From Diplonema papillatum (taxonomy: Eukaryota > Euglenozoa > Diplonemea > Diplonemida > Diplonemidae): a stretch of 64,000 nucleotides of DNA. This document shows positions 56,801-64,000 of this stretch, in pieces; position 1 is the first letter of the stretch, and each line of letters begins with the position of its first letter. The DNA is taken from NCBI GenBank assembly GCA_030068145.1, contig JAPJBO010000064.1, forward strand, positions 56,001 through 120,000, given 5' to 3'. Position numbers and translations under genes: made by a program. Under the pieces are notes generated by a model. The model saw only the letters and a program-made list of their open reading frames with translations, searched no databases and was not told where the DNA came from.

Positions 56801-58439
56801 CAGCTGGTCGTGCCCATCAAGGAGCAGCTCATGCTCACCCTCCCGCCCCGGTTCTCCGCCGCCGACTCGGATCCAGGCGAGGTCTTCCCGCAGACCGAAG
56901 GGTATGCCCCCGACCAGTGGGGTTCTTCGTGTTAATAAGTGCATTGTCGTTGGGACTGGGACTAGAAGTGACTTGTAGTTGCATGAAGCTTTCCGCAGCA
57001 GGTGGAATCCGCTAGTGCGCACAGACGAAAAGAAAGCGCCAGACTAAGTTCTTTCGACACACAACCTGTCGCGACTTGCTGTACTGCGTTTTTTTTTGCG
57101 ACCGAGATGCGTCGCTGCAACGTGCGTTGTTGAACACTTGAGCAGTCATCGCACGCCATCATTGGACAAGCAAAGCGATGCCAAGAGTAGGGGTATTTCT
57201 TCTTGCGGCCTCTACCTATTCTACACCTCTCGTGTCACTGCACAATGTCAGGCTAGAGTCAAAACTCCGTTTCCTTGAATGCTGTTTCGCCAGATAGTTG
57301 GTAGAGACAGAAGGAATCTCATCGTTCCTTTTTTTCATGCGCGTCTTCAATTAGAAGACGATGCATTTGGCGACCTTAAGAGCGTCATACGAACAATGCT
57401 CAACATGCCACGCAACAGGTTCAAATCTGTCGTCGACCGGGCGCAGGTCATGTCCAGCTTGCAGAACCCGAAACGCGTTGCGATCGTCACAACGACAGGC
57501 AACACCCGTTCGTTCCTTTGCAAAGCACGCGACGAGCTCCGGAAGGACCACCGCATCATGGAGCTCTGCCACGTGATGAACCTCCTCCTTCGGAAAAACC
57601 CGGAAACCCGGAGGCGGAACCTCTACACGCGCACCTTCTGCGTGACGATGACGGGCGACGCTTCGGGGATGATCGAATGGGTCGAGAACGTGAAGCCGTT
57701 CAGAAGCATCCTCGACGACCTCTACGCGCGGGCAGGGCAAGGGCTGCGGACGGACGCGATCAAGGCGATCCAGAAGCAGAAGGAAACCCGGAAGCTCACG
57801 CCGATGAAGGCGTTCGAAAAGATCCTGCAGGCGTTTCCCCCCGTGATGCACAAGTGGTTCGTCGAGGCGTTTCCCGAGCCGACCGACTGGTTCCGCGCGC
57901 GGAACACGTTCACGAAGAGCGCCTCCGCCTGGAGCATGATAGGACACATCGTAGGCCTCGGCGACCGACACGCTGAAAACATCTTGATAGACTTCAAGAC
58001 GGGCGACATGGTCCACGTCGACTTCGCGGTACTGTTCGACAAAGGCATGTCGCTCGCAGTGCCTGAAGTCGTCCGTTTCCGTTTGACGCAGAACGTCGTC
58101 GACGGGTTCGGAATCTGCGGGGTCGAAGGTGTGTTTCGAAAGTGTTCGGAACTAACGATGTCCGTCATGCGGAGCAACAAGGACATCGTGATGAGCGTGA
58201 TGGAGCAATTCGTGCACGACCCTTGCATCGAGAAGGGCGAGGGCATGGAGCTGCCGAACATCGGACGGCGGCTGGACGGCTTCTTCGACGAGCCGAAGGA
58301 GCTCGTCCGCCGGAAGAAGAAGCAGATGACGGGCGGCGTGCAGCTCGGCGTGCAGGGCCAGGTGCAAAAGCTCATCGAGAATTCTTCTTCCCACGAGAAC
58401 TTCGCCATTTTGTACGTGTGGTGGATGCCCTGGTACTGA
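45601..58439 (+). CDS. ATR: ATR-type PI3K-like checkpoint kinase, whole gene
   Basis: Multi-exon gene for a serine/threonine kinase of the PIKK family that senses replication stress through RPA-coated single-stranded DNA. Phase-consistent exons: 45601-50898, 52806-53078, 53409-53477, 54176-55041, 56050-56901, 57419-58439; about 2,790 residues, close to the ~2,640 of the human protein. It is assigned to ATR rather than ATM, mTOR, SMG1 or DNA-PK by stretches that follow ATR closely: DKAAYAIQELL, LLGAVDPNR, EPDGLLGV, a PRML-like SLPRLL block, SSLQNPKR, and the GLGDRHAENILID kinase core. The FAT, kinase and FATC parts are all present and unbroken. Introns are packed with repeats. One boundary (start of exon 2) has an unresolved frame conflict. 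Confidence 0.9.
50899..52805 (+). other. ATR intron 1, repeat-filled
   Basis: 1.9 kb between GTATGTGCC and CTTTAG. It contains the ~100-bp repeat (52323-52440) and a complete MITE-like copy (52499-52718). Short open frames inside (for example 51178-51420 and 51234-51629) have no conserved signature. Confidence 0.7.
52499..52718 (+). mobile_element. MITE-like repeat inside ATR intron 1
   Basis: Full-length copy from poly(T) and gtataagcacctgctttg to cccctcgagtattttt, closely similar to the copy at 41128. Sense orientation relative to ATR. Confidence 0.8.
52806..53078 (+). CDS. ATR: ATR exon 2 (FAT domain start)
   Basis: From about 52866 it reads LTKALRKFERPF...DLRLYQDVYSKLQEPDGLLGVRFL and on to LEEQAVDLETGG, matching the FAT start where ATR has ...RAVMHFE and MHEPDGVAGV. 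Donor GTCTGC at 53079 keeps phase 0 with exon 3. The first 60 bases do not fit in this frame: another frame reads GTASKHHALN, which matches ATR better but ends in TAG before position 52838 (see findings). Confidence 0.75.
53409..53477 (+). CDS. ATR: ATR exon 3 (23-codon FAT micro-exon)
   Basis: Acceptor caacacag, then MWSDAAQRYELLIEQNPENP and HFQ, donor GTATGC; phase 0 on both sides. It corresponds to the TPR-like helix pair that in ATR reads DATACYDRAI...EPDQ. Confidence 0.8.
54176..55041 (+). CDS. ATR: ATR exon 4 (central FAT domain)
   Basis: Acceptor gtcgacag, then ERMMECLQSLGQYSVM, RYTCQAAWRLNNWDLVEACL, ESYETAYKHLVKLHALTDVE, RDTILAVRRGVCSVLGLH, SRTWLEVAKLCRNAGLFQVA, and ...NDVMQE. These follow the ATR FAT domain helix by helix. 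Donor GTATGC at 55042 leaves two bases (GA) completed by the G at 56050. A frame open to 55078 is read-through into the intron. Confidence 0.85.
55345..55821 (+). pseudogene. duplicated intron end plus broken copy of ATR exon 5
   Basis: A ~480-bp direct duplicate of 55822-56300: the same intron 3' end (ctgcgaataa...gagttgca...), the same short element (about 55518-55565), the same acceptor AAAAACAG (55563-55570) and ~260 bp of exon 5. One A is missing after accatgcg (near 55619), shifting the frame, and the copy stops at the ctgctgtc/aacgagctc junction, where nine exon bases are lost. It has a usable-looking acceptor, so it could act as a decoy exon. Confidence 0.85.
56050..56901 (+). CDS. 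ATR: ATR exon 5 (C-terminal FAT to kinase N-lobe)
   Basis: Begins with one base completing a Glu codon, then YQSIAAKWPNEEVYHAMGSF, LRYYARSLTLGTKYLYHSLP, the conserved ARFVRKILKQYPERAAWSLM block, and lastly the linker LQLVVPIKEQLMLTLPPRF into the kinase. Ends ...VFPQTEG with donor GTATGC at 56902, leaving two bases. Confidence 0.85.
56975..57060 (+). repeat. dispersed ~75-bp repeat in ATR intron 5
   Basis: gcagcaggtggaatccgcta...gcgcacagacgaaaagaaagcgcc; related sequences at 25135-25205 and 38935-39020. Confidence 0.6.
57419..58439 (+). CDS. ATR: ATR exon 6 (kinase catalytic and FATC domains)
   Basis: Acceptor cgcaacag; one base completes Gly, then FKSVVDRAQVMSSLQNPKRV. The ATP-binding lysine is in FLCKARDELRKDHR; the substrate-side loop is EWVENVKPFRSIL; the catalytic loop is GLGDRHAENILID (D, N intact); the metal-binding motif is HVDFAVLFDKG, the PIKK form of DFG; activation segment VPEVVRFRLTQNVVDGFGI. 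The FATC tail VQKLIENSSSHENFAILYVW ends WWMPWY, stop TGA 58437-58439. All residues needed for catalysis are visible. An upstream ATG-less open frame (57279) is intron. Confidence 0.92.
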
Positions 58440-58480
58440 GAACTTCGCCATTTTGTACGTGTGGTGGATGCCCTGGTACT
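58395..58480 (+). repeat. 43-bp tandem duplication across the ATR stop codon
   Basis: gagaacttcgccattttgta... is present at 58395-58437 and exactly again at 58438-58480. The TGA at the junction ends translation, so the second copy, which repeats the terminal FATC codons, lies in the 3' UTR with its own stop. Confidence 0.95.
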
Positions 58481-58482
58481 GA

Positions 58483-61300
58483 GGCGGAGGTAGAAACAGC
58501 TTGAACAACAGGGGCGGTATTGATCAAAGTTCTAGGTCAAAACACATCAAAGTCGGAGCCGATTTAGACCCGCTCTTCTGCATTCACCTGCATCTGAAAC
58601 GACCGTGCATTGTCATCCGTCTTGAGTGCCTGACCACATTCGAACATACTCATTGAGAGCTCTTCTTCGAAGAAGTGCTGAAACTCATTGAGAGCTCTTC
58701 TTCTTTGTATTGGTGATAAACTGTGGGTGGGAGTGGCGCCACTTCCTCCCGTACCTTGTGAAAACAGCACTTTGCTCGCTGGGACCCTTCAGCTCGAATG
58801 CTAGCTGCCACTTCTGCACGCTGCTAGAACAGCAGTCACCCGAGAATGTGTCAGTTGGCGAGTGCATGCTTGCGTTCGTGGACACTCGCCAGCGAAGGGC
58901 TTTTGCCCTCTGGGCGCGCGGCTGTAGCCGTTGAGTGTTATGCACGACATTGAAAACGGACGGAAGGCACGTGGCAAGGTACGTACGGGCAAGGAAGAAG
59001 AAGAAGAAGAAAAAGAAGAAGAAAAAGGCCGCTCCTGGTCCAGGAACGTGACGGTCAACCACAGCTTGCAAAGCTTGAGTCGGAGGCAGCACAGTGCCAC
59101 AACCCCGTCCGCTCTGCCCTGTGGCTGACCGTCTCGATGAGCTTGTGTTCAGCGCAAGCGCCAAGCCACAAGGTGCGCCACGCCTTGATGCTTTAGTTTG
59201 GGAAATCGGTAGCCACTTGACCCGTAGGCCCGTGGCTCTGCAGTACCGCCGAACACGTGAAGCTTGGCTCCCGTGTAGCAGGCTTTCCCTGGTACCGTAC
59301 GGGCAAGAAGAAGAAGAAAGAAGAAAAAGGCCGCTCCTGGTCCAGGAACGTGACGGTCAACCACAGCTTGCAAAGCTTGAGTCGGAGGCAGCACAGTGCT
59401 ACAACCCCGTCCGCTCTGCCCTGTGGCTGACCGTCTCGACGAGCTTGTGTTCAGCGCGAGCGCGAAGCCCCAAGGTGCGCCACGCCTTGATGCTTTAGTT
59501 TGAGAAATCGGTAGCCACTTGGCCCGTAGGCCCGTGGCTCTGCAGTACCGCCGAACACGTGAAGCTTGGCTCCCGTGTAGCAGGCTTTCCCTGGTACCTC
59601 GTACGGGCAAGGAAAAAACAAAAAGCAGCAAAGGCAGCGACGAACCAGGTTGGCTTGCGAATATCCCGCGCGTTCTTCGGCGCGCGAGAGAAACGAACTG
59701 CCCGACATTCTTTTTGTTGAGTAAGCACCTGCTTTGTCGGAAACGCTCGAGGGGGCCGCCACAGTTGCAAAATCTTAAGTTCCCTTCCGGAGTCACGTAG
59801 CGTTCCTCAGCAGCATAGCCGGTAACCCCCCCCCTGTGTTGCAGCAGGAGTGAGCGTCTGGTGAAACCCGTCGTCAATACCACCCAACGGCTGTGACATG
59901 CGTTGCACAATACCAGGCCCTAGCGTCCGGCAGAGGCACGCACGGCACAGCCGTATTTTTAGTACTAACAATCTTGTGGGTTGCCCTTCAATGTATTGTG
60001 CAGGCTAAAAAGACGTAGGCAGCGTGTTTTGGTGGTTGATCAGAGTTCCTTACCTGAATACACACAGGGTAAATACAAGTGGGAAAACGATCAACCGGCA
60101 CGCACAAAACGACGAGAGGCACCGGTTGACTCTGCCAAGGACAAAACCACTCCTGCAGCAAAAAGTCTCAAGTCCCAAAGGAGGAAAAATGTGCTGCAAC
60201 CCGCGGGGAGCACAAGTACATCTGTGTTCAGCGCCGGGCGTAAGCGTTCACCCAAAACGACCCACTTTGTATTGAGTTTCTATCTCCATCGAAGCACCGG
60301 GCGGCCCTTCGAGTATTTTCTGACGAGGCAGGAAAAATGCAATCCAAAAAGGGCCGCGAGCAGTTGCACGGCTTTCCGGTGCCCAAATCTGCGCCCTACA
60401 TTCCCGCTCGCATCCCCCTTGCTCGAGCGCGCCGAGCGCGGCTCTTTATCACGCGACGACCTCTGGGTCCCAGACTTAGATCCTGCGAGGAAACGTAAGA
60501 ACGCGCGAGAGAAAGAAGAGCGTGCAAGCAACGCTCTTTTTGTTTCCCAACCCCCTTTCGCGCTCGGAACCCGGGTTTGCTGCTTGCCGTCCTCGCCTGT
60601 AGTCACTGGTCTACAGGGGGGCGATGCATGGCCGCGCCCTTTCTAGTTGGCCGCGGTGATTTGTCAAGTTGATTCCGCTATCGAACGAGATCACGACTCT
60701 TACAGCCAAAGACTTTATAGCCATGTGGTACCGGTGGGCACTGCTTGTCCTGTCCTGTGGTTAGTAGTCTACAGGACGCGGGATCCTTCGGAGGACGGAT
60801 AGAGAGCGTGGGAGGCTGTCAGCTTCTCCATCCGGCACTCGGCTCAAGACCTTCTGTTTTCATTCTTGCGGTGGTTGCTGAACGGGGGTTTCGGCCTCGT
60901 TCGCAACACTTTACACGGGCGGCACATCTCACCCGAGGAAGTGGCAAGCTCTCTCTGTGCAATGAGCTTGGCCTGACTAGCTGTTCCAAACTTCAGGGGC
61001 AAGCACTCGTCATGGTCGGCAGTCACAGAGTCCTGTTCCGAGACTCGCCCGCACGGGGAAGTGCGCGAATCGCATGTCGGCGCACAATGCAATGCTGACG
61101 ACTGCTACTACCCTGCTACCCTGCATGCTAATTCATGTGGTTCATGTACTAAAATAACTCAGTGCTACGTGTGTACGTGTGTGTATGTTTCCTCAAACAG
61201 GACCTCCCTCCCTCCCTCCTTCCCTCCTTTTTTTCGTGAGAAAAAGCGAAGAATAAGGTTGAGCCTCCGCAAAAGCCAGAGAGGACCTGGGGAGCCGCGG
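58483..61300. other. intergenic repeat region
   Basis: Includes the duplicated ~300-bp repeat (59019-59610), a partial MITE copy (59718-59785), a dispersed block (59961-60125), a diverged MITE part (60178-60325) and the minus-strand block at 60860-60985 related to 4706-4800. No gene is convincing. Confidence 0.5.
59019..59610 (+). repeat. ~305-bp direct duplication preceded by GAA/A-rich tracts
   Basis: Two units (about 59019-59300 and 59325-59605) each begin after a gaagaagaa-type tract with aaaggccgctcctggtccag and end at caggctttccctggtac. A shorter copy of the first ~50 bp lies in the CHCH gene intron (61550-61610), an inverted copy at 62300-62430, and a diverged copy of the second half at 20130-20345. 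Confidence 0.8.
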
Positions 61301-61301
61301 A

Positions 61302-61496
61302 ATGGCAGGCATCGAAAGGGAGGACATCCCCGAGAATCCTCTGTGGAATGCGGCCGCTGAGGAAATGATCAAAGAAGAAGAGAAGCGGGTCGACTTGACC
61401 GTCGCGTTGGCGCGGAACCACGAGCGCAACTACTTGCGGTGCAAAACGGAATACGAGCGCGTGCGAACGCAGGAAAAACTCGAGGAGTGCGCCGCG
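61302..61496 (+). CDS. twin-CX9C (CHCH) protein, exon 1
   Basis: ATG 61302 (ggaatggcagg), 65 codons to donor GTATGT at 61497, phase 0. It encodes an acidic, helical N-terminus with NPLWNAAAEEMIKEEEKRVD and two cysteines (LRCKTEYERV and LEECAA) that may add to the disulfide set. No mitochondrial presequence, in line with Mia40-imported proteins. Confidence 0.65.
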
Positions 61497-61757
61497 GTAT
61501 GTGCAGAATAATCCCTGCCCTCTCTTACCCCCCTGAACACAAAGAAGAAGAAAAAAAAGGCCGCTCCTGGTCCAGGAACGTGACGGCCAACCACAGTTTG
61601 CTGGGGGCGCAGTGCCGAGCAAGCAGCATTCACAGCAAGCTTCTTGCACCATTCTCCCCTTCCCAACCTCTCTGCCTTAAGAATTGCAGTCTTTAGACGA
61701 AACGAAGACCGGCCTTCTAAACCCGAAAACTGCTACAAAATCTACCCAATTCCACAG

Positions 61758-61967
61758 CACCTGAACGCGTACTCGTCGGAACTCGGGAAGGCATTCTGCC
61801 CGCTGGAGTACCGGGCGCTGGTCAAGTGCGCCGAAGGGCAGAACCCGAACTGCAGCCAAGAGCAGACCGGCTTCTCCCGCTGCATGGAAGCGTACGCCGC
61901 CATAGGCGGGTTGACCCAACTCCGCGCTGTGTTCGACCTGGATCCCTTCAATCTGAGGCAGGCGTGA
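61758..61967 (+). CDS. twin-CX9C (CHCH) protein, exon 2
   Basis: Acceptor aattccacag with phase 0 from exon 1; stop TGA 61965-61967. It contains C-PLEYRALVK-C and C-SQEQTGFSR-C, two exact CX9C motifs separated by seven residues: the helix-hairpin of CHCH proteins, normally oxidised by Mia40 in the mitochondrial intermembrane space (respiratory-complex subunits or assembly factors). Whole protein about 134 residues. It may be a complex I PGIV/NDUFA8-like or assembly protein, but I cannot pick one. An alternative exon 2 start farther upstream is possible as the frame is open. Confidence 0.7.
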   Translation, partial: HLNAYSSELGKAFCPLEYRALVKCAEGQNPNCSQEQTGFSRCMEAYAAIGGLTQLRAVFDLDPFNLRQA

Positions 61968-64000
61968 AAGGGCGGCCTGTAGTGCCAAGAGTCTATACCC
62001 ATCCGCGGCTCGCATCAACCGGAGTCGGACGGCTATCCGGCGAAGACTGTTTAGTCGTGATGAACGGTAGGGCGCCAGTGACTTCGCAGTGTGGCCCACT
62101 CAAGAGACGAAGACTAGGGTCGTGATGTTCGCACCACAAAACACAGAAGACAGTGAAATGGTCGTTCCCTGGTCGGGTTTCGCTCGCGACCGTTTCCTGA
62201 ACAACCCTTCACTAAATCCGCGGTTAAATAACCTGGCCTCAGTGGTACAAGCACCACGCGCTCTTCAAACCCAAGAAACATTTCCCCCCCGGGTACCTGG
62301 ACGCTTGTTTCTTGGTACAGGGCGCAAGGTCAGCCGGAGGGCAGAGCGGACGGGGTTGTAGCACTGTGCTGCCTTCGACTCAAGCTTTGTAAGCTGTGGT
62401 TGACCGTCACGTTTCAGGACCCGGAGCGGCCTTTCTCTTTTTCTGGTGGGGGCAGGTTGTCTTACCTCCGCTAATTCGAGAAGGAGCACCCAGCCTAGCC
62501 CTATGCTGTCAGTGTACGTACGCGTGCCCGTACGCCAATCTTTTTGTATAAGCACCTGCTTTGTAGGAAATACTTGAGGAGGCTGCCAGCTGCAAAATAT
62601 AAAGGACGTAAATGTGCTGTAGGCCACACGAAGTGAATCTGGGTTCAGTGGCGGGCGTAAGCGTTCAACAAAAAAGACCCACTTTGTAGTTGTATTGTTT
62701 CTCCCCCTCTAGCCTCCTTCGACGTAAGCACAAGGCAGCCCCTCGAGTATTTTTTTGGCGTACGCGTACGCGTACCAGGGGTTCGTCCATGCCTATCAGC
62801 AGTAGTGAGTCGCTTGAAAATTGGATCTCTCTCAGACTCCGCCCGACTCTCGATTCAGCAACGATTGGCTTGCTTGACCATGTTTCAGTCGATCCATTTG
62901 ACATGAGAATGTGGCGGCGCAGAAAATAATTTTTCCGATGGATGGTCTGTCCGGATTGAAATCCAGGACCCGACAACGAGCGTCGCCACTCCAGCGACTG
63001 AAAGAACACCAGCGACAATGGGGGCGCGAGCACCGCAACAGCACAAGCCAAAGGAGGATTGACAGCCTGTGGGGCAAGTCTGCCCAAAGGTTACATGTGG
63101 TGACAGAACGCGGGGCCACGAAGTCATCTGCCAGGGCATTTCTGCGGCGTTGAGCTCTCGGACTATCCTCGTTCCTCATCCGGATAGTCTACTCGCCCTG
63201 CTTCCTTGCCCTGCTTTATGTGCACTACATAGCGTGGTTACGACGTACGAAACTTTAGACTCCGATAAAGCTATAGGCGTCTGCAGAACAACGAACATCC
63301 TCTAGACAACCCCCCGTTGAACATTTCTTTCGGTCGAGCGGACGAACCATCCAGAGCGCCCTTACCCAGCACGGACTCGGCTCGCTGCTTAAGGTTCTTA
63401 CTCTGCACGGCCTTTATTCCCCAGAGTCAGCAAGCATGTCGTGCAGGAGCGTGTCACACGGAACACCACTCGCCCCTGTTGTTGTCGCGCTACCTATCCA
63501 ACGGCGGGAAGACGGCGGCTCTGTCCTCAGAGGCCACCCATACTAGCCCCTTCTATCAGTGTCCGATCAGCGATGGGCGAATCGCTGCCTGGCGGGACGA
63601 CGGCCGCAGCCGGAAAGAAATGGGAGACCGATCGGCCATTCACATGCGTTTTGCCCAGGCAGCCGGGGGGGGGGCGGGGGGGCTGGTGCTTGTTTGGTGT
63701 TCGTTCGTCGCTCGAACCAAAAGGTTGGACGAGCGGCGCGCCTCGAGTGCCGCGTTTTCGCTTCTTTTCCGCTCTTGGCTCGAGTTCGCCGACCAGTTCG
63801 GGCTCCCGGGCCCCGGCAAAACGTCTGATGCACCAGTCCAGTACCTGCAGTTGTTCTGCACCTGCTTTGTAAGAAAGAACCAAGAGAGAACCCATTTAAC
63901 ACGGAGACCCTAACATCCCGGAATTTCAACCGAACCTTAACTCAGAATACCTACGAAATCTCAAAGGATCCACTGCTGCACAACCGAAGAAGGAGTCCAA
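61968..64000. other. terminal region with repeats
   Basis: Includes an inverted copy of the 59 kb repeat (62300-62430), a MITE copy (62543-62755), a block at 62780-62842 shared with 7568-7620, a GC-rich stretch at 63560-63850 with open frames on both strands but no known motif, and a short-element copy at 63898-63950. Confidence 0.5.
62543..62755 (+). mobile_element. MITE-like repeat, near-complete copy
   Basis: Runs from tttttgtataagcacctgc to cccctcgagtatttttt with both terminal inverted repeats. A small deletion removes the gtgaaacacagg portion. It is flanked by cgtacgcgtacg-like sequence on both sides (62506-62535 and 62758-62775), possibly a target-site effect. Confidence 0.75.

Noticed and set aside
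57279-57418. ORF start of the ATR kinase exon at 57279
   Set aside because: The peptide there (MLFRQIVGRDRR...) does not fit PIKK sequences; the acceptor at 57418 gives correct phase and restores the ...EG-FKSVVDRAQ... match.

Overview
The window looks like nuclear DNA of a repeat-rich protist. I see eukaryotic gene families, spliceosomal-type introns, GC-rich exons in AT-richer and heavily repetitive surroundings, and no bacterial operons, ribosome binding sites or tRNA/rRNA operon. Seven protein-coding genes can be supported and all lie on the + strand; only transposon remnants and an rRNA fragment point the other way. Donor sites reconstructed by reading-frame continuity are mostly GTATGY (twice GTCTGC), with AG acceptors. 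One-way gene order and a short isolated LSU rRNA 3' piece would fit a euglenozoan, but no spliced-leader evidence is visible, so I do not name a taxon.

Layout: 1-6.6 kb, repeats only. 6.7-7.4 kb (-), RNase H-type retroelement remnant. 7.7-11.0 kb, a 1087-residue EF-hand protein whose exon contains two stretches related to dispersed repeats. 11-15 kb, repeats with a 0.8 kb segmental duplication. 15.1-16.7 kb, a ~196-bp tandem array running into the 5' end of a three-exon GNAT-like acetyltransferase (16.7-19.3 kb), whose first intron holds a 16-copy, 63-bp array. 19.3-22 kb, repeats. 22.2-23.7 kb, an unidentified 490-residue coiled-coil-like protein followed by two decayed copies of its 3' end. 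26.3 kb (-), LSU rRNA 3' fragment. 27.3-29.0 kb, a type II membrane protein with an SGNH/PC-esterase-like domain. 30.1 kb, a small Cys-rich membrane protein. 30.5-45.5 kb, transposon and satellite territory (MITE-like elements, palindromes, minisatellites). 45.6-58.4 kb, an ATR-type checkpoint kinase in at least six exons (about 2,790 residues). 61.3-62.0 kb, a twin-CX9C (CHCH) protein in two exons. The rest is repeats.

The genes do not form an obvious pathway: DNA-damage signalling (ATR), calcium binding, acetyl transfer, cell-surface glycan modification and a mitochondrial intermembrane-space-type protein. The most unusual content is the mobile-repeat landscape. A very short dispersed element (about 66-80 bp, core GGAGACTTTAAAATCCCGG) can be seen as an insertion by comparing an occupied site (36.5 kb) with an empty site (11.3 kb). 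A related unit is amplified in the GNAT intron, and another copy forms the 3' end of an ATR intron. Exon boundaries were inferred by phase and by similarity recalled for each family, and were not computed.
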